DNA from: an uncultured Clostridia bacterium
Lineage (GTDB): Bacteria; Bacillota; Clostridia; UBA1381
Reading direction: 5' to 3'
Assembly (NCBI GenBank): GCA_934489015.1
Contig: CAKSSN010000004.1
Location: 62,001 to 126,000, forward strand
DNA: 64,000 nucleotides
The notes under the pieces are model-generated. The model did no database searches. It was not told the DNA's origin and saw only the letters and a program-made list of their open reading frames with translations. The first letter of the stretch is position 1; each line of letters opens with the position of its first letter. Of the stretch, positions 54,153 through 63,560 are shown piece by piece. The position numbers and the translations under genes were made by a program.

Positions 54153-55544
54153 TTAAAATTCGGCAGTTCCGACCGTTCTGGGAAACGGCAGTACGTCACG
54201 GATATTGCCCATGCCGGTAATATACATAACGGCACGCTCAAAACCAAGACCAAAACCGGAATGCTTGTTTGTTCCGTATTTTCTCAAATCCATATACCAT
54301 GAATAATCCTCAGGCTTAAGACCGAGCTCACAAATTCTGTTCATAAGAACATCATAATTTTCTTCCCTCTGGCTTCCGCCGATAATCTCGCCGATGCCGG
54401 GAACAAGAAGATCCATTGCAGCAACGGTTTTTCCGTCACTGTTCTGCTTCATGTAAAACGCTTTTATCTCTTTGGGATAATCCGTTACAAAAACAGGTCT
54501 TTTAAAGACGGTTTCCGTAAGATAGCGCTCATGCTCCGTCTGCAAATCGCTGCCCCACTCGACAGGATAGTCAAAAGCGGAATTATTCTTTGAAAGAATA
54601 TCTATAGCCTCTGTGTATGTCACATGGGCAAAATCATTGTCCACAACATTATGAAGCCTTTCCATAAGACCCTTGTCTATAAAGCTGTTGAAAAACTCCA
54701 TTTCCTCAGGCGCATTTTCAAGGCAGTAATTGATTATATACTTGAGCATATCCTCAGCCAAAGCCATATCGTCCTTAAGATCCGCAAATGCAATTTCCGG
54801 CTCAATCATCCAAAATTCCGCCGCATGTCGCGTTGTGTTTGAATTTTCGGCTCTGAACGTCGGTCCGAAAGTATAAACGTTTCTGAAAGCCATGCAGAAC
54901 GTTTCAACATTAAGCTGACCGCTTACGGTAAGATTTGTGCTCTTTCCGAAAAAGTCCTTTGAATAGTCAACGCTTCCGTCGTCATTTTTCGGAACATTTT
55001 CCATATCGAGAGTCGTTACCTTAAACATCTCACCCGCGCCCTCGCAGTCGCTTCCGGTAATCAGCGGAGTATGAACATAAACAAAGCCTCTTTCGTTGAA
55101 AAATTTATGAATTGCATAAGCTATCATGGAGCGCACTCTGAAAACAGCCTCAAACGTGTTTGTTCTCGGTCTTAAATGCGCGATTGTACGCAGATATTCA
55201 AAGCTGTGGCGCTTTTTCTGAAGCGGATAATCGGGAGTTGATTTTCCCTCAACCGTAATTTCAGCCGCTTTAAGCTCAAAGGGCTGCTTAGCCTCCGGCG
55301 TTAAAACGAGAGTTCCTTTGGCGCAGATTGCCGAGCCGACATTAAGCTTTGAAATCTCGGCATAATTGTCAAGTTTTTCGTCCTCCATAACTATCTGAAG
55401 ATTTTTGAAAAAGCTTCCGTCGTTAAGTTCTATAAATCCAAAGTTTTTTGACGCGCGTATTGTGCGCACCCAGCCGGATATGCACACCTCTTTTTCGGCA
55501 TAATCATCCGTATGCCTGAATAAATCCTTAATCAAAGTTTCCAT
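54153..55544 (-). CDS. asnS: Asparaginyl-tRNA synthetase
   Basis: 463 residues from the ATG at 55544, where the protein begins METLIKDLFRHTDDY as AsnRS proteins do; an ATG seven codons upstream is possible. N-terminal OB anticodon-binding domain (VCISGWVRTIRASKNFGFIE), class II core with motif 2 (FGPTFRAENSNTTRHAAEFW) and motif 3 (GLGFERAVMYI). Charges tRNA-Asn. Downstream of asnA. Confidence 0.97.
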   Translation of the reverse strand: METLIKDLFRHTDDYAEKEVCISGWVRTIRASKNFGFIELNDGSFFKNLQIVMEDEKLDNYAEISKLNVGSAICAKGTLVLTPEAKQPFELKAAEITVEGKSTPDYPLQKKRHSFEYLRTIAHLRPRTNTFEAVFRVRSMIAYAIHKFFNERGFVYVHTPLITGSDCEGAGEMFKVTTLDMENVPKNDDGSVDYSKDFFGKSTNLTVSGQLNVETFCMAFRNVYTFGPTFRAENSNTTRHAAEFWMIEPEIAFADLKDDMALAEDMLKYIINYCLENAPEEMEFFNSFIDKGLMERLHNVVDNDFAHVTYTEAIDILSKNNSAFDYPVEWGSDLQTEHERYLTETVFKRPVFVTDYPKEIKAFYMKQNSDGKTVAAMDLLVPGIGEIIGGSQREENYDVLMNRICELGLKPEDYSWYMDLRKYGTNKHSGFGLGFERAVMYITGMGNIRDVLPFPRTVGTAEF

Positions 55545-55607
55545 AATTTTAATATATCCTTTCATATGTACACCGGCCGCAAAAACCGCAGCCGCACAGC
55601 ACTCAAT

Positions 55608-56612
55608 TTAAAGCAGCTCTATTCCGCTTTTTTTGCACTCATCAATCATTTTATCATCCCAGACAGACGACTGAACCTCGCCTATATGAGCCTTGCCGAG
55701 CATTAGCATACAAAGCCTTGACTGACCTATTCCTCCGCCTATTGTATAAGGAAGCTCTCTGCCCAGTATACCCTTGTGGAAAGCCATTTCAAGTCTGTCC
55801 TCCGCTCCGGCTTCGCGGCACTGCGAAACAAGTGAATTTTCATCAACTCTTATTCCCATGCTTGATATTTCAAAAGCAACGTCAAGAAGCGGATAGTAAA
55901 CTAGTATATCACCGTTGAGCTCCCAGTCGTCATAGTCGGGCGCTCTGCCGTCATGCTTTTCTCCGTTTGAAAGCTTTTTGCCTATCTGCATGAGGAAAAC
56001 AGCCTTTTTATCTTTTACAATGTTATATTCTCTTTCCTTAGCAGTGAGATCCGGATACATATCCAAAAGCTCCTGACTTGTTATAAACGAAATTTCTTCG
56101 GGCAAATCGAGTCTGCCGAGTCCGTATGTATCGCTTACGCAGTCGGACGTTTCGCGGATTGCCGCATAAATTTTTCTAACGGTATTTTTAAGAGTATCCG
56201 TATTTCTTTCCTCTTTTGAAATTACCTTTTCCCAGTCCCACTGATCAACATACATCGAGTGGAGATTGTCAAGCACGTCCTCATCACGTCTAATGGCATT
56301 CATATCGGTATAAATTCCCTCGCCGCAGCCAAATCCAAATCTGCCGAGCGACAGTCTTTTCCACTTTGCAAGAGAATGTACTATTTCAAGCTGTGCTCCT
56401 CCGACAGGCGGTGCGTCAAACGATACGGGGCGCTCCGTGCCGTTTAAGTTATCGTTAAGACCCGTTTCCGGACGAACAAAAAGCGGAGCCGTCACACGCT
56501 GAAGATTAAGCGCTTTGGCAAGCTTCACCTGAAAAGTGTCCTTTACAAATTTAATTACCTCCTGAGTTTTTCTCAAATCAAGAGTTGATTTATAGTTTTT
56601 CGGAATTATCAT
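55608..56612 (-). CDS. asnA: Aspartate-ammonia ligase
   Basis: 334 residues, standard AsnA. Class II synthetase-like fold with LTAKEREYNIVKDKKAVFLM, RLSLGRFGFGCGEGIYTDMNA earlier in the chain read as RFGFGCGEGIYTDMNAIRRD, and the C-terminal GGIGQSRLCMLML. It makes asparagine from aspartate, ammonia and ATP. In an operon with asnS, coupling asparagine supply with its tRNA charging, and with a small DUF896 gene upstream. Confidence 0.96.
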   Translation of the reverse strand: MIIPKNYKSTLDLRKTQEVIKFVKDTFQVKLAKALNLQRVTAPLFVRPETGLNDNLNGTERPVSFDAPPVGGAQLEIVHSLAKWKRLSLGRFGFGCGEGIYTDMNAIRRDEDVLDNLHSMYVDQWDWEKVISKEERNTDTLKNTVRKIYAAIRETSDCVSDTYGLGRLDLPEEISFITSQELLDMYPDLTAKEREYNIVKDKKAVFLMQIGKKLSNGEKHDGRAPDYDDWELNGDILVYYPLLDVAFEISSMGIRVDENSLVSQCREAGAEDRLEMAFHKGILGRELPYTIGGGIGQSRLCMLMLGKAHIGEVQSSVWDDKMIDECKKSGIELL

Positions 56613-56640
56613 ATTCTCTTTTCCTCTCTTTTAAATAAGT

Positions 56641-56808
56641 TTAATCCTTAAACTCTATATTGTCAAGTGTTCTTTTAAAATCACTGCGTATAGCATTAAG
56701 ATATTCGCTTCTCAGCCCGCGCTGCTCTTCCTTTTCACTTTCCGTAAGAGCGCGCTCGCGTGAAAGGCGCGCAAGCTCGTTTATTCTGTCAATCTTTTTT
56801 CTTTCCAA
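56641..56808 (-). CDS. DUF896 (YnzC-like) small protein
   Basis: 55 residues with a TTG start at 56808; GGAGG stands seven bases upstream. The translation shows the DUF896 pattern: IDRINELARLSRERALTESE and then EQRGLRSEYLNAIRSDFK, ending in FKD. Such two-helix proteins are widespread in Firmicutes; in Bacillus a relative (YnzC) lies in the SOS-controlled yneA operon, but the function is unknown. It leads the asnA-asnS operon, 28 bases upstream of asnA. Confidence 0.88.
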   Translation of the reverse strand: MERKKIDRINELARLSRERALTESEKEEQRGLRSEYLNAIRSDFKRTLDNIEFKD

Positions 56809-56854
56809 TCCAAGCCCTCCGCAAGATTTGTTTTTTTACTGCTCCTATTTTTTT

Positions 56855-56883
56855 ATTATACTACTATCTGACGATTTTTTCAA
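56855..56883 (-). promoter_or_regulatory. Promoter of the DUF896-asnA-asnS operon
   Basis: Minus strand TTGAAA (56883-56878), 17 bases, TATAAT (56860-56855). No T-box fold is evident in the leader of about 40 bases. Confidence 0.78.
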
Positions 56884-56967
56884 GATATATTTTAAAAAAT
56901 TTATTATTTTTAACATAAAAAGTTGAGCGCCGTTAATTGATTTATACGTTCTGACCGCAATTTCGCT

Positions 56968-57801
56968 TTATTTCTTTTTCCTGAGAGTCACCATAACAAG
57001 CTCCGGCCTGTTAAATATGCGCGGAACAGGCGTAGGATTTCCAAGCCCTCTGCTGACTATCATCACGGTATTTCCCATTTCATACCTTCCTCCGAAATAT
57101 TTCGGGAAAAGAAGACTTTCTCCGCCCGAAAGAGAAGATGTGGGCGACGCCACGCCGCCGAGAAACGGCAAACGGATATGCCCTCCGTGCATATGCCCCG
57201 ATAAAATCAAATCAAAGCCGCACCCCGAAAACTCATCTATCAGATTTGCACGGTGGAAAAGAAGGATTTCAAAACCGCCGTATTCGCCGAGCTTTTCAAT
57301 AGAGCTTTTGAGAAAACCCCCAACTCTCCTATGCTCGCAGGAAAACGGGTCGTCTATTCCGGCAATTGAAATTTTATCCTCGCCGCGCCTTATATAAACG
57401 CGCTCGGTATGCAGAAATTTCACACCTGCCGCCGTCATTTCCTCCTCCATTTTGTCGTAGTCCGCACGCCAAAGGTCATGGTTTCCCGTAACCGCCATAA
57501 CGGGCGCGGCTTCTCTGATGCGCTGCATAAGACGTAGCGCCGGCTCATAGCTGCCCTCATCATCCGCCATATCACCGGTACACACGATAAGATCGGGCTT
57601 TTCGCCGCATACCTCCTCGATAAGTCCGGGTACAAAATCATTGTGATAATCGGACAGATGCGCTATTTTAAATCCGTCAAAGCTATCCGGCAGCGCCGGA
57701 GAATAAACCGTTTCTCTTGTAAGCTCAAGTCTGTTGTCAAGCCCCTTTATTGCCGTAAGCGCACCTGCGGCAATAAGCGCTCCCTTAAAAAGCTTTTTCA
57801 T
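56968..57801 (-). CDS. Membrane-anchored metallophosphoesterase (YkuE/YaeI type)
   Basis: 277 residues from the ATG at 57801 with AGGAGGG upstream. N-terminal hydrophobic segment (about 3-20). Calcineurin-like motifs in order: SDYHND, CTGDMADD, TGNHDLW, FHRAN, SGHMHGGH. Relatives cleave phosphodiester or pyrophosphate bonds in lipids such as UDP-diacylglucosamine-like compounds; exact substrate unknown. Downstream of thyA in the same direction. Confidence 0.88.
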   Translation of the reverse strand: MKKLFKGALIAAGALTAIKGLDNRLELTRETVYSPALPDSFDGFKIAHLSDYHNDFVPGLIEEVCGEKPDLIVCTGDMADDEGSYEPALRLMQRIREAAPVMAVTGNHDLWRADYDKMEEEMTAAGVKFLHTERVYIRRGEDKISIAGIDDPFSCEHRRVGGFLKSSIEKLGEYGGFEILLFHRANLIDEFSGCGFDLILSGHMHGGHIRLPFLGGVASPTSSLSGGESLLFPKYFGGRYEMGNTVMIVSRGLGNPTPVPRIFNRPELVMVTLRKKK

Positions 57802-57908
57802 TAAATTCCCTCCTGGCAAATTTCCGATTATAAACGGTGTTCACCGCCGCTGAATTTATACGCAATCTCATGACGCATATTAACTATTTTACTCCTCCGG
57901 GAAATTTT

Positions 57909-58736
57909 TTATACCGCAACAGGTATTTTATGATTAAATTCGTTATATTTATAGTTTTCCAGATGAAAGCTTGACGGAGTAAATTTATAAAAATCGTCAA
58001 TATCATCAATCGTAAGAGTAGGCGCGTCATGCATCTGCCCGGCTATAATCTCCTCAACAATCGGAATATGCCTGTCATAAATATGCGCGTCGGCTATTAC
58101 ATGAACAAGTTCTCCCGCTTTAAGTCCGGAGCATTTTGCCATCATGTGCATAAGCACCGCATACTGACACACGTTCCAGTTATTTGCCGTAAGCATATCC
58201 TGCGAGCGCTGATTTAAAATCCCGTTCAGCGTATCGCCCGAAACATTGAACGTCATCGAATACGCACACGGATATAAATTCATCTCCGACAAATCGGCAT
58301 GATTATATATATTCGTCATAATTCTGCGGCTTGACGGATTATTTTTAAGATCATACAAAACCCTGTCAACCTGGTCAAAATCACCGTCGCTGTAATGGTT
58401 TACAATTCCGAGCTGATAGCCGTATGCCTTGCCGATTGAGCCGTTTTCGTCAGCCCACTCATTCCATATTTTACTGTTTAAATCCTTAATATTATTCGAT
58501 TTTTTCTGCCATATCCACAAAAGCTCGTCCACCGCGCTTTTTAAATATGTTCTTCTGAGCGTGAGTATAGGAAATTCCTCCGCAAGATTATATCTGTTTA
58601 CTATTCCAAATTTTTTAATCGTATGCGCCGGCGTTCCGTCCTCCCATTTCGGGCGCACGGGCAGCGCCTCGTCAGAAAATCCGTTATCTATTATATCTCT
58701 GCAATTTTTTATAAATATGTTATCTGCAACGCTCAT
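57909..58736 (-). CDS. thyA: Thymidylate synthase
   Basis: 275 residues. Folate-dependent ThyA: substrate motif SSRRIMTN (arginines for phosphate binding) and catalytic Cys157 in LYPCAYSMTF, then LNGILNQRSQDM and HIYDRH. It makes dTMP from dUMP and methylene-tetrahydrofolate. No dihydrofolate reductase gene lies next to it, unlike the common thyA-folA pair. GGGAGG ribosome site, 18 bases after the ABC exporter stop. Confidence 0.96.
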   Translation of the reverse strand: MSVADNIFIKNCRDIIDNGFSDEALPVRPKWEDGTPAHTIKKFGIVNRYNLAEEFPILTLRRTYLKSAVDELLWIWQKKSNNIKDLNSKIWNEWADENGSIGKAYGYQLGIVNHYSDGDFDQVDRVLYDLKNNPSSRRIMTNIYNHADLSEMNLYPCAYSMTFNVSGDTLNGILNQRSQDMLTANNWNVCQYAVLMHMMAKCSGLKAGELVHVIADAHIYDRHIPIVEEIIAGQMHDAPTLTIDDIDDFYKFTPSSFHLENYKYNEFNHKIPVAV

Positions 58737-58754
58737 TTATTTTTCCTCCCGAAA

Positions 58755-60401
58755 TTATTTAAATCTGCCATAGTCTATAACCTTATCGCAAAGGTTAAAC
58801 GCAGCCTTTTTATGCGATATTATTATAACCGTTTTATCGGTCATTTTTTTGAGGGTTTTCAAAAGCTCCTCCTCAGTCTGCTCATCGAGAGCGGATGTTG
58901 ACTCGTCAAGAAGCAGCACAGGCGCGTTGTAAAGAAGCGCGCGCGCTATAGAAATGCGCTGAATTTGCCCCTCCGAAAGACCGAGCCCCTTTTCGCCAAG
59001 CTCCGTATCGAGCCCACCCGGCAGCTCTTTTATGTAATCCCAAATCTGCGCCAAAGTAAGCGCGCGTATAATTTCCTCATCGGACGCATCCTTTTTGCCG
59101 AACGCAACATTTTCCCTTATGCTGCCCGACAAAATAAGATTTCCCTGCGGCACGTATGCAAAAAGCTCACGCGTGTTATATCCGACATTAACCGCTCCGT
59201 CATCGGTATTTATATAAATTCTGCCGCTGTCGGGGGACATTATTCCGAGCATAAGCTTTATAGCCGTGCTTTTTCCTATTCCCGACTCGCCGCCAATTAC
59301 CACAAACTCGCCTTTTTTTATCTCAAACGAAGCGTTTGTCAAAACAGGCTTATCTTTTTCATATCCGAAGCATACGTTTTCAAAAACAATTGATTTTGTT
59401 TTTTCATACGAATTAAAGCTCTCGCCCGATTTATCCTCCTCCGGCATAGCTTCAAGCTCCATTATGCGCTCAACCGACGCGCTGACTGAAAACATCTGCG
59501 GTATCATTGAAGAAATATCGCGAAACGGCGTTTGTATCTTGCCGACAAGCTGCAGCATTGCAGTGACGGTACCGAACTGCATAAGACCTATCGAAAGCTT
59601 ATACGCGCCGTATGCAAGCGCGAAATAATACCCGGCATTAAACGCAAGGTACATACATATATTCGCAAGAATTGAAATTTTAACTCGCTTCAGCTTAAGC
59701 TTATATGTATTTCTTTGCAGCTGCTCGCTCTTATTAAGAATATCCGCTTCATTGCTGAACGACTTTATTACAAGAATATTTTGCAGCATTTCCTGCATAA
59801 ACGACCTTGTTTTACCGTCGGCAAGCTGACAATCCTTGTGCAGCTGCTTAAACCGCCTTGAATACAGCCTGCCGAACACGACAAGCAGCGGACCGACAAG
59901 CAAGATAAGTACGGCAAAAAATCTGTCAAGGCTGTAAAGTATCAAAAAGCCGCCTATAATGCTCGTAAGCAAAAGACAGATATTCGGAACTATTGATATA
60001 ATTCCGCCGATAATTACGTTTATATCGCTTGTGAGCCTGTTTAAAAGCTCTCCCGAATGGTATTTTGTAACAGACATATAGTCCTTTGTTATAAGAGTTT
60101 TAAAAACATTTCTTTTAAGCTCAATGTCAAGCTTTGCATTTGCCTGAACATTTACAAAGCTGATTGAAATCTGAAGCGCAAGCTGAACAAGCAGCAGCAA
60201 AATCAGCTCCGCGCAGGCATGAAGCAGATTTCCGTCCGTCTGCTTTGTCGCAACGTCTATTATATTCTTTGACGCCAAAGTAAACCTGAGCGCCAAAAGC
60301 GATATGCTCGTTGCCAAAACGGTCAGAACGGCTATTGAAAGCAGGCTTCTTCTTCCGTTTTTTAAAATCCATCTTATAACGCCTGACTTTTTTTTCTTCA
60401 A
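58755..60401 (-). CDS. ABC exporter, single fused permease-ATPase
   Basis: 548 residues. Six transmembrane helices (about 1-300), then ATPase with GGESGIGKST (Walker A), LSEGQIQRISIARAL (signature, E for the second G) and VLLLDESTSALD (Walker B with catalytic Glu). The start is TTG at 60401 and overlaps the ABC-F stop by four bases (TTGA), with GGGGAG upstream inside the ABC-F gene. Likely a homodimeric exporter; no partner is next to it. Cargo unknown. Confidence 0.88.
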   Translation of the reverse strand: MKKKKSGVIRWILKNGRRSLLSIAVLTVLATSISLLALRFTLASKNIIDVATKQTDGNLLHACAELILLLLVQLALQISISFVNVQANAKLDIELKRNVFKTLITKDYMSVTKYHSGELLNRLTSDINVIIGGIISIVPNICLLLTSIIGGFLILYSLDRFFAVLILLVGPLLVVFGRLYSRRFKQLHKDCQLADGKTRSFMQEMLQNILVIKSFSNEADILNKSEQLQRNTYKLKLKRVKISILANICMYLAFNAGYYFALAYGAYKLSIGLMQFGTVTAMLQLVGKIQTPFRDISSMIPQMFSVSASVERIMELEAMPEEDKSGESFNSYEKTKSIVFENVCFGYEKDKPVLTNASFEIKKGEFVVIGGESGIGKSTAIKLMLGIMSPDSGRIYINTDDGAVNVGYNTRELFAYVPQGNLILSGSIRENVAFGKKDASDEEIIRALTLAQIWDYIKELPGGLDTELGEKGLGLSEGQIQRISIARALLYNAPVLLLDESTSALDEQTEEELLKTLKKMTDKTVIIISHKKAAFNLCDKVIDYGRFK

Positions 60402-62014
60402 ACGCTCATCTCCCCACGCTTCATTTCAATATATTCATCATATGTGCAGCGACGGTCTGTTATTGAGCCGTCCGCATTTATTTCAATAATTCTGTTTGCA
60501 ACGGTCTGTATAAATTCATGGTCGTGTGATGAGAAAATTATATTGCCCTTAAATGCCGAAAGACCGTTATTTACAGCCGTTATGGATTCAAGATCGAGAT
60601 GGTTTGTGGGCTGATCGAGAAGCAGCACGTTTGACCCGAAAAGCATCATACGCGACAGCATACATCTAACCTTTTCGCCTCCCGACAAAACTCTGACCTC
60701 TTTAAACACATCATCGCCCGAAAACAGCATTCTGCCGAGAAAGCCTCTTAAATAAGACTCCGACTGCGTTTCAAACGTATCGGCGGTAAACTGCCTTAGC
60801 CAGTCGATAAGATTTAAGCTGCACCCGTCGAAAAATTTTGAGTTATCCTTAGGAAAATAGCTCCTCGACGTGCTTATTCCCCATTTTACCGTGCCATCAT
60901 AATCCTCATCGTTTTCCGCAAGAATTTCCATAAGCGCCGTAACGGCAAGCTCATTTGCGCCTATTACGGCAATTTTATCCTCTTTATTAAGGCTGAAGGA
61001 TATGTTACTGAGAAGCTTTTCGCCGCCCGAAAGCTTTGTAAGGCTGTCAACCGTCAGAATATCGCGCCCTACCTCTCTGTCCTGCTCAAAGCCGACAAAC
61101 GGGTATCTTCTCGATGAAGCCGGCAATTCCTCAACTGTCAGCTTATCAAGCATTTTCTTTCTGCTCGTAGCCTGCTTTGACTTTGACTTATTTGCGGAAA
61201 ACCTTTGAATAAAGCTTTGAAGCTCCTTGATTTTTTCTTCCGCCTTTTTGTTCTGCTGCTTAATCATCCGCTCTATAAGCTGGCTCGATTCATACCAAAA
61301 CTCATAGTTTCCGACATACATCTTTATTTTCGTGTAATCTATATCAACAATATGTGTGCAGACCATGTTCAGAAAATGCCTGTCATGCGAAACGACAAGC
61401 ACCGTTCCGGGATAATCTACTATAAATTCCTCAAGCCACTGCACCGCATTTATATCAAGATGGTTTGTAGGCTCGTCAAGCAGCACAATATCGGGATTTC
61501 CGAAAAGCGCCTGTGCAAGAAGAATTTTAACCTTTTCCTTTGCGCCGAGCTCGCTCATCTGCATATACAAAACGCTCTCGTCAAGACCGAGTCCCTGAAT
61601 AAGCCTTGAAGCGTTTGACTCCGACTCCCAGCCGTCCATTTCGGCAAATTCCGCTTCAAGCTCCGCCGCACGTATACCGTCCTCGTCGCTGAAATCCTCC
61701 TTTTCGTAAAGCGCGTCCTTTTCCTTCATAATATCATAAAGTCTTTTGTTGCCCATTATAACGGTATCCATTACCGTTTTGTCATCGTATGCAAAATGGT
61801 CCTGCTTTAAAACGGACATTCTGCAATTCGGCGCTACCGACACCTCTCCGGTCGTCGGCTCAAGCTCTCCGGAAAGTATTTTAAGAAAGGTTGATTTCCC
61901 GGCGCCGTTTGCGCCTATTATTCCGTAGCAGTTACCGGCAGTAAATTTTAAATTAACATCCGAAAAAAGATTGCTTCCGCTGAAGTTTAAGCTTACATTT
62001 GTTACAGTTATCAT
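60398..62014 (-). CDS. ABC-F ATPase (YkpA/YbiT-like) with degenerate second site
   Basis: 538 residues from the ATG at 62014 (MITVTNVSLNF), preceded by GGGGAAA. First ABC domain: Walker A GANGAGKSTF, Walker B IVLLDEPTNHLD, but a changed signature (SELGAKEKVKI). Linker of charged helices (about 240-310). Second domain: Walker A position reads GANELAVTAL without Lys-Ser/Thr, signature VLSGGEKVR, Walker B LLLDQPTNHLD with Gln for Glu. ABC-F proteins act on ribosomes (translation control or antibiotic protection). I recall similar changes in the YkpA group. Confidence 0.88.
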   Translation of the reverse strand: MITVTNVSLNFSGSNLFSDVNLKFTAGNCYGIIGANGAGKSTFLKILSGELEPTTGEVSVAPNCRMSVLKQDHFAYDDKTVMDTVIMGNKRLYDIMKEKDALYEKEDFSDEDGIRAAELEAEFAEMDGWESESNASRLIQGLGLDESVLYMQMSELGAKEKVKILLAQALFGNPDIVLLDEPTNHLDINAVQWLEEFIVDYPGTVLVVSHDRHFLNMVCTHIVDIDYTKIKMYVGNYEFWYESSQLIERMIKQQNKKAEEKIKELQSFIQRFSANKSKSKQATSRKKMLDKLTVEELPASSRRYPFVGFEQDREVGRDILTVDSLTKLSGGEKLLSNISFSLNKEDKIAVIGANELAVTALMEILAENDEDYDGTVKWGISTSRSYFPKDNSKFFDGCSLNLIDWLRQFTADTFETQSESYLRGFLGRMLFSGDDVFKEVRVLSGGEKVRCMLSRMMLFGSNVLLLDQPTNHLDLESITAVNNGLSAFKGNIIFSSHDHEFIQTVANRIIEINADGSITDRRCTYDEYIEMKRGEMSV

Positions 62015-62141
62015 ATATTTCCCCGTTCCGCCGCCTGCGGCGGCATAATCTAAAGGCGGCAAAACCGTTGCTCTGCCGCGCAAGTGCTTTCTATAGGATA
62101 TTATATTTTTTATATCACAACTCATAATTTCAAAAAAACAC

Positions 62142-62170
62142 TTGACTAAACAATAAAATTATACTATAAT
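62142..62170 (+). promoter_or_regulatory. Promoter of the glycerol-1-phosphate dehydrogenase gene
   Basis: TTGACT (62142-62147), 17 bases, TATAAT (62165-62170). The gap 62015-62141 on the other strand holds the ABC-F leader with GC-rich stems near 62027-62080. Confidence 0.78.
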
Positions 62171-62250
62171 ATAAGTAAATTTGCAAGCCTTTCGGCAAAA
62201 ATTGTGAAATAACACGAAAATAATTTTAAATGGCGAGGGGATAATATAAT

Positions 62251-63543
62251 ATGAGTGAGCAATGCTGCTGCGGAAAAGTGCACAAATCGTCGGTTAAGCT
62301 GATACTGACGGAAAACGGTGCAATTAACCGCATAAGCGAAATTATCGGAGAATACGGAGCAAAAAAGCCGTTTATTCTCGATGATGTGAACACCCACAGG
62401 GCAGCAGGAGAGCGCATATGCCGTTTGCTTGAAGAAAGCGGCATCGGATACACGCTTTTTACTTTTGCGGATAAAGCATTAAAGCCCGATGAAAAATCTG
62501 TCGGAAGCGCCGTTATGCATTTTGACAGTGAGTGCGACATAATTATCGGAGTGGGATCGGATGTAATTAACGATATAGGAAAAATTCTGAGCAGCTTAAG
62601 CGGAAAGCCGTACATAATTTCAGCCACTGCGCCGTCTATGGACGGATACGCGTCCGCCACGTCGTCAATGGAATCAGACGGGCTTAAGGTGTCGCTTAAA
62701 AGCCGCTGCCCCGACGTTATCATAGGCGATATAGACATACTCAAAAATGCACCCGAAAAAATGCTGAAAGCAGGGCTTGGCGATATGCTTGCAAAATACA
62801 TAAGCATATGCGAGTGGAGAATAGCAAATTTAATAATCGGGGAATATTACTGCGAATATGTTGCCGAAATTGTAAGAGAAGCCCTGAAAAAATGCGTTGA
62901 CAACAGTGCCGGGCTTTTAAAAAGGAGCGACGATGCCGTTAAGGCGGTATTTGACGGACTTGTAAAGGGCGGCATGGCTATGGAATATGCCGGAGTGTCG
63001 CGGCCTGCCTCCGGAGCGGAGCATTATATTTCACACGTATGGGATATGCGCGGTCTTGCATTCGGCACAAAAACGGAGCTGCACGGAATACAGTGCGCAA
63101 TAGGCACGCTCATCTGCGCTAAAATATATGAGCAGCTCAAAGCCATCAGCTTTGATAAGGAAAAAGCTCTCGGCTATGCAAGGCAGTTTGATACGGAAAA
63201 ATGGATCCGACAGCTCAGAGAATTTGTCGGACCCGGAAGCGAGGCTATGATTGAGCTTGAGAAAAAGGAACAGAAATACAATATTCAAAAACACACCGAA
63301 AGGCTCGAAAAAATTATTCAAAACCATGACAGGATTTTGGAAATAATAAATGAAGAGGTTCCGCCGGCGCATGAAATCGAAAAAATTCTCGATTTGATAG
63401 GCGCTCCGAAATCATGCAGCGAAATAGGGCTCAGCGACGATATACTTCCGATGACCTTTAAAGCGGCAAAGGATATTCGCGACAAGTACGTATTGCCGCG
63501 TCTTTGCTGGGATCTCGGAATAATAGACGAAATTTCAATCTAA
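62251..63543 (+). CDS. araM: sn-glycerol-1-phosphate dehydrogenase (AraM/EgsA family)
   Basis: 430 residues. Cys-rich N-terminus (EQCCCGKVH), NAD(P) site IIIGVGSDVINDIGK, conserved ATAPSMDGYASATSSM, and metal ligands Asp in AGLGDMLAKY and His in AEHYISHVWDM and TELHGIQCAIG. It reduces DHAP to sn-glycerol 1-phosphate; Bacillus AraM uses nickel and its product feeds heptaprenylglyceryl phosphate lipids. No PcrB-like synthase in the window. GAGGGGA ribosome site. Confidence 0.9.
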   Translation: MSEQCCCGKVHKSSVKLILTENGAINRISEIIGEYGAKKPFILDDVNTHRAAGERICRLLEESGIGYTLFTFADKALKPDEKSVGSAVMHFDSECDIIIGVGSDVINDIGKILSSLSGKPYIISATAPSMDGYASATSSMESDGLKVSLKSRCPDVIIGDIDILKNAPEKMLKAGLGDMLAKYISICEWRIANLIIGEYYCEYVAEIVREALKKCVDNSAGLLKRSDDAVKAVFDGLVKGGMAMEYAGVSRPASGAEHYISHVWDMRGLAFGTKTELHGIQCAIGTLICAKIYEQLKAISFDKEKALGYARQFDTEKWIRQLREFVGPGSEAMIELEKKEQKYNIQKHTERLEKIIQNHDRILEIINEEVPPAHEIEKILDLIGAPKSCSEIGLSDDILPMTFKAAKDIRDKYVLPRLCWDLGIIDEISI

Positions 63544-63560
63544 GGAGGAATTAACGGTTT

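Noticed and set aside
56613..56854. T-box leader for the asnA-asnS operon
   Set aside because: The leader between promoter and first start is only about 40 bases, and no T-box sequence or specifier stem is present.
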